64,000 nt of DNA from Paragonimus westermani. Taxonomy: Eukaryota; Platyhelminthes; Trematoda; Plagiorchiida; Troglotrematidae. Below are positions 1 through 10,196 of the stretch, piece by piece. Numbering within the stretch: the stretch's first letter is position 1; every line of letters begins with the position of its first letter. The stretch spans positions 1 to 64,000 of the forward strand of contig QNGE01003726.1 in NCBI GenBank assembly GCA_008508345.1, read 5' to 3'. The position numbers were made by a program, and so were the translations under genes. The notes under the pieces are model-generated. The model worked only from the letters and a program-made list of their open reading frames with translations, made no database searches and was not told the origin of the DNA.

Positions 1-1244
1 CACGTAACCAAGCGTGCTTCTCACATATGCGTTGGGAAATATTATTTATTTATACGAGTTCAGGCACTCATGGCACCACATGCTGTTTGGCACGAATATA
101 TTATGCACCCGCTGACTTTCGTCGCTGCTTGATTCGACGCGATTCACTGTCAAGTAGGATGAAATACGGAATACGGAGACGTAAAACAATGACAGCACAA
201 GATCTATCAAAATACTACGTCACGTGATTCATACCATCGTTGCTGAACGTGGTAGAAACAGGGCAGAAACATAAGTGGAAGAAAACAAGAGAACTTGAGC
301 CTGCTCTTGTGGTGAGCGCAAGCAGTGACAACTAACTATCCTACTTCACCACCTTAGACGATTCTAACCAACAAATCTAAAAACGGGACCTGTCAAATTA
401 CTAGCTACCCCGCTCGCTAAGCCGGTATAAGCTGAACGTACAGTGGAGGGGTGTAAATTCGACCGAGAACAGTGAGTAAGTGGAGTCCATCATTCGTTTC
501 TTTGATAAGTACACAGCCCTGATGATACACATGCTCCACAGTTACCTGCTAGTGCGGCCCTTCCTACAATCGTAGATTGAATTACTGCTATGCGGGAAGT
601 GAGAGAAGTTGGAACTCCATAGGGTGGCGGGGCCAGATGGTGTGTGCTAGTTGTTGTTGCAGCCGTTTTCCAGCAGCGCGTCTGCTTGCCGCTTGTTTGT
701 ACAGAGCTGAGTTACCGCAGGGTTGGTAGATATCTGCAGTCACTTTGTTATGTAGATGAGGCGGCGGTTAGACGCCCACCACTTACCGACCTGCCAATCT
801 CACGCCTGTCTCACTGAAAACAGTGGAAGAATGTTTTGAGACAATTTCGTGGGAATGAGTCTCTCAAGGAACGATTCCGACTAACAAATTTGCTATCGTT
901 TCTCAGTCCAGCTGCTAAAGGATTGAACAAGAGAAAAAGACAAAGGTCTGCTTTCAGGAGTTTGAAAAAGAGATTTGAATCGGTTGGTGGCGTTTGATAG
1001 AATCCGCCTGTCGTCAGCAACATGAAAACTAAAGTTAAGCTTGAGAAAGTGCGAACAATTATTAGTTAAGGAATTGACGACCCTTTCTGTGAACGCGACA
1101 GAGCCAGGAGACTCGGTTGTAGCCCAACAAATATCGGATGTGATTGTGTGAAGGATACTCATGAGAACGGATATCAAACCTTCCACTCAAACCACGAATT
1201 TGGTCCTAAAGGCCAACACAGCTTTCTTCATGCCCTAGCTGTCT
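1..1244. other. Intergenic, nothing recognised
   Basis: No exon, RNA gene or clear repeat seen. Short open frames at 811-1186 show no resemblance to known proteins; they may be decayed LINE sequence, since LINE fragments follow directly. Confidence 0.5.
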
Positions 1245-1500
1245 GTGGCTTCTTGGGAAACAGATGACCTTATGTCTTTGGTTAAAACGCAGGTGCGGCT
1301 GTACCTAGAATACTGGGTGCTCACCCAGTGCCCATACGTTAATGAAGATGCAAAAGCGCTAGAAAGACCACAGCGACTATTTGTAAAGTTCCTTGCTGGG
1401 AATAGGCGCATGCATTATCAGAGAAGACATGTATATTTTGGACTTCTCGATGGGGGAGAGGATTCAAACGTGTAGACTCGACTGGAGCCATTAAATTACC
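1245..1500 (+). mobile_element. CR1-like LINE, ORF2 C-terminal fragment
   Basis: The frame contains YVNEDAKALERPQRLFVKFL and later HYQRR and a downstream LDGGE stretch. This follows the pattern seen after the reverse transcriptase of CR1/jockey-type LINEs (P-x-x-x-x-D-x-x-x-L-E-x-V-Q-R-R-x-x-x-x). No RT core is visible upstream, and the frame decays after 1475, so this is a short dead piece of an element lying in the plus orientation. Confidence 0.5.
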
Positions 1501-1759
1501 AGATAGCTTGACTGATACCGGCGAACAGCTGTTTGCATGTTGTGGCTACCCGGCACTTGTAAACAATGACCATAACCTTTTAACACCAGGTGCTAACAAG
1601 AACATCCGGTCCTGAGTCTTGTTTTCTGTAGAGTAGTGGAGGAGTGGGAAAAATTGCCAGCGGGAGTCGTACTAGCCGAGACGAAAAGTGGTTTCAAACT
1701 CTCCTTCGTGACCTTCTGTCTCTTTCTGCACCCAGCCAAACAATGAAGTAGCCTTCAGG

Positions 1760-2590
1760 TGCGCCTGCACCAACTGTATTTTGAACAAACTACCAGGAAT
1801 CAGGCAGTTGGTCCACGAGACTAGCCTTCACATTCTTGCTTTATCAGAGACCCTGCCTTGTGTGGATATGTTATAATGGACTGCATGTTCCTGAGTACTG
1901 TTTACCGGAGTTCTTGATGACAGCTACCGTAAGGAAATTTACCTTTCCAGAGAAATACGACGCACTCTGGACTAACCCTCGCCTTCGTATTTGCCACAAG
2001 CACCTTGTAGGTATTATGTACCGTTCACCATCGTAGTACATATCTGACCGCGCGTCGCGCTTTTCGCCCCAGACTGCCTCACTTTGATCGAGCGTTTATC
2101 CTGTTTTTCTATTGCTGGTGATTTCAAAATCAGCACTATAGCAGCTTCTTATGAAGATTATGACCGCGGATTCTCGGAGTCCTCAACACTGTTGATCCAG
2201 GAGGAAGCCTGCACACAGCATGTCGAACTGCCTACAAGGCACTGTCCAGGACAAACACCCTCCTCACATGGTCAAGTTGTCACGAGTCAAGCTAACCCGG
2301 TAGATACAGGTGTCATCAAGCCACTGCCGGGGCACAGTGACCAAACGCTACTAGCCTTTGACTTTATTTACTGCCGACTTTGGAATGCTGCAACGAAGAT
2401 TACATTCCAAAATTTCCAGAAAGCAGACTAACATGCTGAGGACCTTCTCGAGTACCCTCAGTCTAGCATCAGACTCAATGAATTTAAACCACCTTTTTTA
2501 AAGTTACCCTTCACAAAGCTGATGAGGTGTTTGTTTCTCAAAAACTATCGATGTCCTGCTTTCATGCATCGCTTTCGCATAACATACGTC
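1760..2590 (+). mobile_element. CR1-like LINE endonuclease fragment, plus strand
   Basis: An apurinic-endonuclease-type domain broken by stops and frame changes. Landmarks in order: NKLPGIRQLV homologue around 1790, LALSET at about 1835 (ET dyad), a GIMYRSPS stretch near 2015, IAGDFK (GDFN motif) near 2110, SSTLLIQEEACTQHVELPTR near 2190 and the terminal GHSDQTLLAFDF (SDH motif) near 2330. The nucleotide sequence at 1770-1830 is clearly homologous to the minus-strand copy at 2900-3020. It ends where that opposite copy begins. Confidence 0.7.
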
Positions 2591-2591
2591 G

Positions 2592-3020
2592 TCATCTCAA
2601 CGTATGTTCTCCCCTATCCTCTGAGCAGAAGCCAGCTAGTAAGACCGGACGATCCAGAAGCCTTTCGCTCTGTACTAAACAGTGCCATGACGGCGAACGG
2701 TGCATAACACCGGCAAGAATCGTGTCACGTCTCCGAAGTTGGAGTTTGATCCAGAGCGTGTCGCATTTTTCTGCGAAGATGAATCCTCCTACGAAAGCTG
2801 GCACTGAGAGCTTCTGGTTTAGGAAGACGGCACAGCCTCCCATGAGTCCACGGGAGGAGTCCGTTCGGTACAAAGGGCAACCAGGGACATGTAGTTCGTT
2901 ATCACTAATATCTGCGGAAAGCCAGGTCTCTGTTATTGCAAGTATGTGAGGACTAGTGTCATGGACCAGTTGTCTCATTTCTGGTAGTTTGTTCAGAAGG
3001 CGCAAACAGTTGGTGTACAC
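2592..3020 (-). mobile_element. CR1-like LINE endonuclease fragment, minus strand
   Basis: An open 142-codon frame, better preserved than its plus-strand relative. It reads LLNKLPEMRQLVHDTSPHIL, then AITETWLSADISDNELHVPG, CPLYRTDSSRGLMGGCAVFL and GVMHRSPS, the first half of a LINE endonuclease (ETWL, R-x-D-x-x-x-x-G-G and RSP motifs). The second half (GDFN, SDH) is missing because the sequence breaks at about 2592. It faces the plus-strand fragment tail to tail. Confidence 0.75.
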
Positions 3021-3087
3021 GCACTTTAGGCTACTATCTCGTTTGGCCGGGTGCGAAATAGAGAGAGGGAGATCTTGAAAAGCAGCT

Positions 3088-4455
3088 TCAGTAGCGGGGT
3101 GTGGGCGTAACTGCCGGTATAGTTTCGCGAGCCCTTTTGGGGGGTTGTGCCCGTTTCAGCACAGCCTGGGCATATGCGAGCGCCCTGTAGGACGCTTCAT
3201 CCGTTTCTGTTGACCTTCGAGCCGCTCCAAATTTCGGAGATTCTGGAGGCTGATTTGCAGTTTTGCATGCTCGAAAACTTAAATGAGGTTGTAAATTTAA
3301 AAATAACAAGACGGAATTATCCCGATCCAGCCGAGAAGACAACCGACGGAATAAGACAAGTATGGGACATTTTGGATGGAGGGGGGACCCCACCAGAATC
3401 ATTGGGCTGTAAAGCTTGGGTGTGAAATAAGTCTTGACAGAAGTTTTCTGGGGTGAGATGATTGGGGGTCTAGGAAAAGAGTGGTGGTCCTTAAAATATT
3501 TGGGGTCTGCTCTTCCGGACCCTCACACCTCAACAGGCGCTTGACCTTCCAAGGGTATGGAGGCAGTTGCCTCTGATGTTGGTGCTAGGGTGGTCAATCC
3601 GAAGACACTCGACCCCTCTTGAAGAGCAGGGATAAGGACTTTCATGCCAGCCCGGAGTTTGGGGTCAGCCTCGATGCATGAACTTCTACTTACAATCTGA
3701 GAGCTCTTCTGCCGCTCCTACAGTGAGTGATCTAGCGAGACTTCCCTGGGATCAGCGTAGTTTTTCTTTAGTCTAGCTGCTCCGTCCAGCACTTCCTCTG
3801 TGCCAATGTTTGCGGGTAACGTCACAAGAAGTCCTAGCGTCTTCTTGGTAGCTTCGGAGCAAAGTCTGCTAGCGGAAAACATTTTTGTATACCGTGGGGG
3901 AAACAGGTGTTTAGCGCCGCTTTGGCTTGTTCTCCGAAAGAAGTTGTGCCTGAAAATCGTCCCCACAAAACAAGCCTATTCTACTGGAGTGCCCTATCCT
4001 TCAAGCTCGTGGACAAAGCCAATGCTTCGCAAGCAGCCGTTGCGCCCGGAAGGGCAGGAGCAATGTACTAATTCAACGTGCTCAGTTCTGACTTCATGTC
4101 AAATAATGCTCTCTGAGTATCACCCAGGGCTTTTTCTACCGAGGCTTTGTGTGCGCTAACATTCTTAGACGCCATGCAACCACACTTGCAAGTACCTGAC
4201 TTCTGCTCACTCGAGGTGGCGAGCAGATGATCCAGCAAGGCTTTGAAATGGGTGCGGCTTTCTCAAAACAGACAGGTCATACGGATAACTGACCTTTTCT
4301 AAAAGGTGAGCAAGTCGTACAGGTCTTTCCTGAGGCCAGTACACTTTAAGTGGTACCAATGTAGACACGTCTGGCACAGTCACGTGGCAGCCGGAACGAC
4401 CACAAGCACTCGATACTTCTGATCCACTAATGCTGCTAGATCTTGTGAGTGTCAT
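3088..4455 (-). mobile_element. Probable ORF1 and 5' part of the same minus-strand LINE
   Basis: Upstream (on the minus strand) of the endonuclease lie several interrupted frames: around 4455-4207, 4160-4020 (a helical stretch with ASVEKALGDTQRALFDMKSE) and 3966-3718 (TLGLLVTLPANIGTEEVLDG then AARLKKNYADPREV). The order and the character of the last segment fit LINE ORF1 proteins, which bind RNA. Stops and frameshifts make it inactive. Assignment rests on position next to the endonuclease and general resemblance only. Confidence 0.4.
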
Positions 4456-4987
4456 CGTACTATGGTCTGTGGGAAAAATTAGAGTTGTTGAGGCAAAGGT
4501 AACACGAGGCTAAAAAATAATGCGGATATTATAGAACATGAATAATATAATACGCGATGAGCTGTTGTTCGACGACGAATGGCACTGATCGTGTATAATT
4601 TTTTGATGCACTAGGCCCCAAAATTAGCAGAAATATAAATGAACAATGGTAGCGAGGAAATTTAAACCAGATTTCGATTTACCCGCGTAAATTGCTTGTT
4701 GATATGAAGTGAAACGCTGTCGTGGTCGGTTGTTGCAGAACGGTGGGATCCATGGAGATCACTAATGCAAAAAACCGGTTAATCCTAGAAAATAACTGAA
4801 GGTCGTGTGACCTGATCCGAACCTGCTTTTCGTGTCAAATTACGACCTTGGAAAGGCCATACAGTCACGTACCAATTTAAGCGCAGTAACTGGTGTAAGA
4901 ATAACGTTGTGGTCCGGTGTACGTAGTTGATCTGACTGTACCCTTTATGCTTTCAACTTCATTCACGCCATCAACACTGCTCAACGA
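4456..4987. other. Region upstream of the PP1 gene
   Basis: AT-rich in its first half, no open frame of note. It would contain the promoter if transcription starts close to exon 1. No TATA box or other element can be assigned with confidence. Confidence 0.4.
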
Positions 4988-5000
4988 CTGCTTCCTTCAG
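4988..5000 (+). promoter_or_regulatory. 3' splice signal upstream of the PP1 start codon
   Basis: The sequence CTGCTTCCTTCAG ends 37 nt before the ATG at 5038. No matching upstream exon is evident. It could be the acceptor for a spliced-leader trans-splice, common in flatworms, or the end of a 5' UTR intron. The sequence supports only a good acceptor; the choice between the two is inference. Confidence 0.4.
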
Positions 5001-5037
5001 ACAAAACACCTTCATTTCCCAAAGAAGTGTGCAAAGC

Positions 5038-5086
5038 ATGTCTGCTGCGTTAAATATCGATGAATTTATTAAAAGATTGTTGGACT
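5038..5086 (+). CDS. PPP1C: PP1 catalytic subunit, exon 1 (start codon)
   Basis: This exon encodes residues 1-16 plus the first base of codon 17. The start ATG at 5038 is chosen because the peptide [16 protein letters not shown] matches the PP1 N-terminus (the LNIDxxIxRLLE pattern) from residue 5 onward. A good 3' splice signal ends at 5000, 37 nt upstream. Reading straight on hits a TGA about 24 codons after the ATG, so an intron is required. Donor GTAAGT at 5087 lies directly after the first base of codon 17. The N-terminus is as short as in other PP1 proteins; nothing suggests a signal peptide or a missing upstream exon. Confidence 0.85.
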
Positions 5087-5126
5087 GTAAGTTTTTGCTC
5101 CACAGTACGTGAAATATCTGATGTAG
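5087..5126 (+). other. 40-bp phase-1 intron in the PP1 gene
   Basis: The intron begins GTAAGTTTTTGC and ends GATGTAG. Removing exactly these 40 bases restores the PP1 reading frame and gives [16 protein letters not shown], which matches PP1 RLLEVxxxRPGxxVxM with no gap. An earlier AG at 5104-5105 would leave a 19-bp intron and add seven residues that PP1 lacks, so it was not chosen. Very short introns near 5' ends are known from schistosome genes, which supports a flatworm origin. Confidence 0.85.
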
Positions 5127-5258
5127 CGAGACACGCAAGACCAGGTACCTTGGTAAACATGAAAGAAGAAGAAATTCGAATACTTTGTCACAAATCACGA
5201 GAAATCTTTCTTAGCCAGCCAGTTTTGCTGGAACTGGAATCACCGGTACAGATCTGTG
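5127..5258 (+). CDS. PPP1C: PP1 catalytic subunit, exon 2
   Basis: This exon completes codon 17, encodes residues 18-60 and gives the first base of G61. It contains [20 protein letters not shown] followed by [18 protein letters not shown] and then SPVQICG, the N-terminal helices and first beta strand of PP1. [18 protein letters not shown] is nearly invariant in PP1. The exon ends ATC TGT G with donor GTAAGT at 5259, and the codon is completed by GC at 47124 to give the metal-binding GDVHG. It is separated from exon 1 by 40 bp and from exon 3 by 41,865 bp. Confidence 0.95.
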
Positions 5259-5369
5259 GTAAGTAGAACACCGTGTTCATGTAGTGTGTTGGTTGCTGAA
5301 TTATACTGCATCGGTAAGATCTTACTGATATAGAATGCATTCGTTGCTATTTGATTGATCTGTTAACGA

Positions 5370-5400
5370 GTGTAAACTGAGTGTAAACTGTAAACTGAAC
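5370..5400 (+). repeat. Short tandem repeat of a GTAAACTGA unit
   Basis: Three imperfect copies of (GAGT)GTAAACTGA in a row, about 110 bp after the exon 2 donor. Probably neutral slippage. Confidence 0.55.
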
Positions 5401-5863
5401 ACCGCCATTAATTCAAGACTAAAGGGAGTGTAAATTAAGTACCCGAAAGATTTGCATTGAGCTGAATTAGTTCTAAATTCACTTTGCGCTCCGTTCCACC
5501 CGAGGTATTCGCGAAGACCGTCAATTGCCAGAAGACGTTTACACGATGTGTTCCTACAAAGGATACTCACGCATAAAATATCACAACTCAGCGGCTTGAG
5601 TGAAGTTGTATTGTTTGCTGTTTATGCACTCCATTCAAGAATAGTCCACGAACAGACGTGTGTTCGTGAACTAGGCAGGTACCTGCCTAACGTATGCAAA
5701 CGATGGAGTGTTATTTCAGCGAATCTATTCATCTGAATTTATTTCACCAGACGTGTTTGTCAGAGCATATTATAATCCTGTATATCTTGTTGTTTACACT
5801 AGAGAGCGCAGTAATCTGATAAATCAGTATATACCCAAGCAGCACACCCCATGTGGTCCCCTA

Positions 5864-5889
5864 GGGGACTTCGGGGGGGGGCTTTTGGG
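5864..5889 (+). repeat. G-rich tract with a run of nine G
   Basis: Four G-runs (GGGG, then nine consecutive G at 5873-5881, then GGG) lie within 26 bases, with more G-runs out to 5960. The plus strand could form a G-quadruplex. It lies about 600 bp inside PP1 intron 1, and long G homopolymers are also prone to sequencing error. Confidence 0.4.
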
Positions 5890-7055
5890 AGCTGGTGGTG
5901 GATAAAGATGGGGTATGACATGAAAACCCGTGGAGGACCCATGGGGGCAAAATGGGGGCTAGCTCCAAAAACGTTTTCTTGCGAGAAACTTCAACCACGC
6001 ACCCGATTTTGCTCATCTTTTAACAACTATGCAGTATTCATCCACTTCGTTCTTATGTCTTGCTCTACCCATTGTACATTGCTCCACAGTCCACTAAACG
6101 ACCCCCCAATACACGAATATCAACAAAGACTGAAACATTGAAGAAGCATGCACAAATATTGCTGGTCATCATAGAGTTACCGCACGGTTGTTCGATTCAG
6201 CAAATTGCCTTTCTTGCGTGCACTTCATTGGTAGTTCATACGAGGAGGTTGCTCACCGATCTTCTTTGCCCATACAAATTGCATATATTTGATGAGTATC
6301 TGCAAAGTAACAAAATGGATACTGTAAATGAGAACTTCAGTGAAGCGGCGTAGAGTAGTGTGATTGTTCGCGTAGGTAAAAATATATAAACAGACATTTG
6401 AAGTTACTGAGCAACAAGCGATAAAAAAATTTCCGAAGGCAACTCATGATTGACATACTGGATAGAACGGTTTAAATGTGAATGCAGTTTACAAACGAAA
6501 AAAGTATTTATAAGTAATAATCCGTCTCATCTGATTTGTTGAATTGCAATTTGAGTGCACGTATTTCAATGGTCTGGAAAAGGAGATATCAAAAACGTAC
6601 GTCACGTGACGATAGTTAGCATGCTAATGCACATTCTTCTGTTCAACTGGCAACTACTAATGATTGCTGTTAAATAATTACAGTTTATCTAATCTATAAT
6701 ACAAATGGGTACGTTTCATACAGATTTGAAAGCAGTTTTTCAAAAATATGCATATCATACAAAGCAACATGTAAGTGTACATGCATGATAAATATATGTC
6801 AAGAAGACATAACATATTAAGGGGAAAATTAAATAGCGTTACTTTTCATCCTGAGTTTCCGTCCACCTTATCGGTCTCGTGCGTTATGCAGCCACTTTCT
6901 AATATCTGATTCCACCTCTTTCTCCGTCGCTCCCGCGAAACGAGAATGACATACGGCGTCTTAAGGTGATTAATGCGATTGAACACGGATTTCCCACCTA
7001 CGACAACTCTCATAGTTTTCAGTTTTCTAGCTTGATGCTTTCCATTTACTTCAGT

Positions 7056-7428
7056 CTAATTAAGAAGCCTTGAAAAATTCACATTAAACGCCGAGGAAAA
7101 TATCCAACGTAGGTGATCACGAAGGTCCGTAATCCCTAACTGCGACAATTGAAACGCAATGGCCTTGTAGTAGTGCTCGTCTTTCAGCTGTTGTTCAGAT
7201 AAATGGAGCTTGTCGGCTGAAGATATTACTTTGGAAGCAGTGTGTTCAGCCTGTCTAGATATCGTAGCTGTTAGGTTTCCTGCCAAATGTACTGCCTCAG
7301 TTAGTGCTTGAACGGCTGCTTCAATGCACAGGAAACGGTTCTCCAAAGCGACCATAACATCCGGAGATGAAGTGATGAGCGGACGACAAATCTTACCAGA
7401 AATTCGGTTGATAGCTGATAGCCATGCA
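7056..7428 (-). CDS. DUF4806-like C-terminal exon of an antisense gene in PP1 intron 1
   Basis: The minus-strand reading frame is open from about 7428 to a TAG at 7056. Its last 60 residues, including SEQQLKDEHYYKAIAFQLSQ followed by LGITDLRDHLRWIFSSAF, resemble the DUF4806 domain (pattern LEEKLKDxEFxKxLVxxLSxIGGxDLKDxVRRILxxLF), a family of unknown function found in many animal proteins. Upstream, residues around NRFLCIEAAVQALTEAVHLA look like an amphipathic helix, often seen before this domain. The frame stops just where the domain would normally finish, so it may be slightly truncated. The proposed acceptor at 7429 (TAAAG) is weak but has the right phase to join the exon ending at 7548. 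Family match is from memory and not verified. Confidence 0.5.
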
Positions 7429-7547
7429 CTTTAATTGCTACACACCCAAGTACTTCAGCATTCAGCAACGTATACAGTTGAAGCGGTTGCCATTTGCTTT
7501 AGATAACTGCACGAAATTGATAGTGAACGTTTTAAAACATAGTTTAC

Positions 7548-8004
7548 GTGATCGATACTGAAGCCATATGCCTCAACACGGCTTCTGATGGAGTTTGTAG
7601 TGCATATTCAGAAGCTACAAATGATTTGTCGTGTGCACTCTCTGTTGGGTGAACTTGATAGCACCCATCCTGTTTATCTTCGGATGAGGTCATTTGGACA
7701 GCAGGTCTAATGTTAGTGTGAGTGAAAACGGGGGAAAAATCTTTTCCTGGTTGGATACCGGTCGGTATTTCAATGAGATGTTTCCTCACAAAAATCATCC
7801 AACGATGTCCTGTTGAACGGTTCGTCCGGGAGGGGTAAAAAGGGAGCGTGATGGCCCTACGGGAAACTTTTACAACAAAGCTTTCCTTAATACCTTCAAG
7901 TGGTTCATTTTCCACTACTACATGTGGTAGCTCGGTGGGGCTAGAGGCGGGTGCGTTGGCAATGCTCAATTCCACCACATCTGGGAACGGCTGTTCATGA
8001 ATGC
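7548..8004 (-). CDS. Middle exon of the antisense DUF4806-like gene
   Basis: The longest open frame in the window. It is bounded on the minus strand by a good acceptor (a T-rich stretch ending GCGATTTAG at 8005) and a donor GTAAAC at 7547-7542. As an exon it encodes about 152 residues beginning IHEQPFPDVVELSIANAPAS and containing FVVKVSRRAITLPFYPSRTN. I do not recognise a domain in it; the length is uncommon but not impossible by chance at this base composition. It starts in phase 1 and ends in phase 2, which fits both proposed neighbours. It sits in PP1 intron 1, antisense to PP1. Confidence 0.4.
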
Positions 8005-8255
8005 CTAAATCGCAGTTTAAAATAAAAACACATTGAAATACAGAAATCACATGTCAAACTGGAAAATAAAGCCTTCGTTCCAGCTAAATGTGATCCCACC
8101 TTGACGTCTGTCCACATCCACTTATTCAGCTGCATGAACCTATTCCTTTTTCTATGGATAGTTGACGCTGAACGGTGGTGTTTTATTTTCTGTCGAACGT
8201 AATCAATGTTGTGTGATGACGTGATGACACCCAGAAACATAACACCGCAACTTAC

Positions 8256-8310
8256 CGGCATTCGAAGTCAAATTGCCCTGGGCATAAGCATTTATGGAAA
8301 AGTGATGCAT
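8256..8310 (-). CDS. Possible first exon of the antisense DUF4806-like gene
   Basis: On the minus strand, an ATG at 8310 opens MHHFSINAYAQGNLTSNA and then meets a strong donor, CCG/GTAAGT, after 8256. Joining to the acceptor at 8005 completes a glycine codon and enters the frame of the middle exon. The resulting three-exon model encodes roughly 295 residues. DUF4806 proteins usually have a further N-terminal segment, which I do not see here, so the true 5' end may be elsewhere, or this may be an internal 22-bp exon, since CCCAG lies just before GGCAATTTG. Confidence 0.3.
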
Positions 8311-8679
8311 TAAAACAATGCGACAATATCACACATATTAAAATGTACGCGCTGACATCTACAGTTACAGCAGAGATATAAAAAGACATGTGTAACATCC
8401 CAGATTATGGCATACTTATCGTGAAAACCCGACATATATATAATGCCCCATTTTACCCTAGAAACGCACCAATTTGCCTCATTTAAAATGGGGCTGTGTG
8501 CTGCTTAGGTACCTGGTAATCGTTGAATATCATTATAGTCAAAGCCAAATTTTATCAACATACAAGATAGGCGCTCCGTTCGTGTATTTCGCCTTGCACA
8601 ACAAACGCCGTACTATGATGAGCGTTAAGTTGGTATGTGGGAAAAAGTACTGTATTCCTAAGTGCTGCTTCAGGGGTGT

Positions 8680-8721
8680 TTAGGTAAACGTCCTAAATAA
8701 TTATTTAGGACGTTTACCTAA
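8680..8721. repeat. Perfect 42-bp palindrome
   Basis: The left half (8680-8700) begins TTAGGTAAACGTCC and the right half (8701-8721) is its exact reverse complement, with no spacer. The bases immediately outside do not pair. It could extrude as a cruciform or fold as an RNA hairpin. No coding feature overlaps it. Confidence 0.9.
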
Positions 8722-9111
8722 CAAGATGTACAATTGGTATAAAAGAGGTGCAAGTCACAAGCGTACACTTTAGTTTGAAGTGGAAACAGGAGTTTTTGGT
8801 AATTCTTTTATAGTGAAAGATAGCACTGTGCTGAAAAGGCCGCGTAAGTAGAATACTGTGCTTTCTGGGAATATGCTGCGTGACACGACCACAAGCGTTC
8901 AGATAAATTACCATTTACTATGTAAACTTCACCACCAATTAAAAAGTGCTGTTGTACAATTATAATGTTCAAATTGGGCCGCTGACCAATATAATCAGGT
9001 GAAAGACAAAACAAAATGAAAAAATACCGTTAGAAAATTACGGAATCTGAGCAATTTGCGGCGATCGAGTGGTTAGGCACACAGATGTTCACAGTTATTT
9101 GAAAGGACCAC

Positions 9112-9145
9112 CACTGTGTTCCAATCCAACTGTGTTCCAATCAAA
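9112..9145 (+). repeat. Short tandem duplication
   Basis: ACTGTGTTCCAATCCA is immediately repeated with one change. No associated gene. Confidence 0.6.
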
Positions 9146-10196
9146 GATGTAGCAAAGTTAAAGTGGACTGCTGGAGCATCATCAGAGCTATGACACCGTT
9201 TTCCGTATAACACAGTTAAAAGGAATGAGAGAATATTCGCGTGGTATCATCAGGCACTTTCTCAAACAAGGAGTTGGGAAGACCAGTGTATTTGTATTTC
9301 GATGCAACGTAACTTTAATCAATATATACAAAACCCATAGATGGTGCTTATGCTTCGCTGTGAAACACTGAGGTGTCGTTAGATAGTTGAGACAGAAAGC
9401 TCCACAAAATCGAACAGTCAAGTACTTGACGGCTGCACACGCACTTGTAGGAATGCAGCCAAAACCAAACGTCAGGCATGCACCCCTAAAAAGTCACACA
9501 TAATCCACTGTATGGTGGTTATAGATTGAGAGTTCAATGTTAGAAACACTGAGTGAGAACTGAGTAGGAACCGTTTACTACAATTGCGTGATAAGAAAAC
9601 CACTGGAGTATCGACCACCAATAAGTTTTGTATAGGATCTCGGTTCCCGGTGAAAGCGTCATTTTACCTCGCATGAGATCATTATTTGAAACAAGCTACC
9701 AATTTCACTGATTCATTGTCCTCTGTGGGAAATTGTAAATATGACTAGTTGCATAAAGTGGAGAATAATGAGGCATTTTAAACATTTGTGTAGATGATCC
9801 CAAATTTTACTTCATTAGCGGTCTTTAAGTAATAACCGGAATGATCAACAAATATTTCAGTATGACTGACATACTTGCAATCCAACTGTTCCATTTAGAG
9901 CTTTTCATCCATCGTGGATTTAGCCATTCAGCAACAACAGCCAACGAATTCAACGAACACATAGTTTACATATAAACCATCAATCTATTTAACAAGTACC
10001 AACTGATGCAGCATTGTTGTTACCGATGCTGCTAAAAATAATAACATTATTGACACAAAATCAGTTCCAGTATGAAACGCGACGCTGCGATTGTTGCAAG
10101 CTTTACAGATAGGTAAAATACCTTGTAGATAATCGCTTCAATAAATGTTTCACAAAAGGTGACTGAAAATTTTTCCCCTCGAAATCCGTACAGTTT

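Noticed and set aside
5087..5105. A 19-bp intron using the first AG after the exon 1 donor
   Set aside because: It would insert seven residues absent from PP1 and is too short for known splicing; the 40-bp intron gives a gapless alignment.
7544..8050. The 168-codon frame as a complete single-exon protein
   Set aside because: Good splice signals lie inside both ends, and the frame gives a better model as an internal exon; the ATG at its start is in a T-rich acceptor tract.
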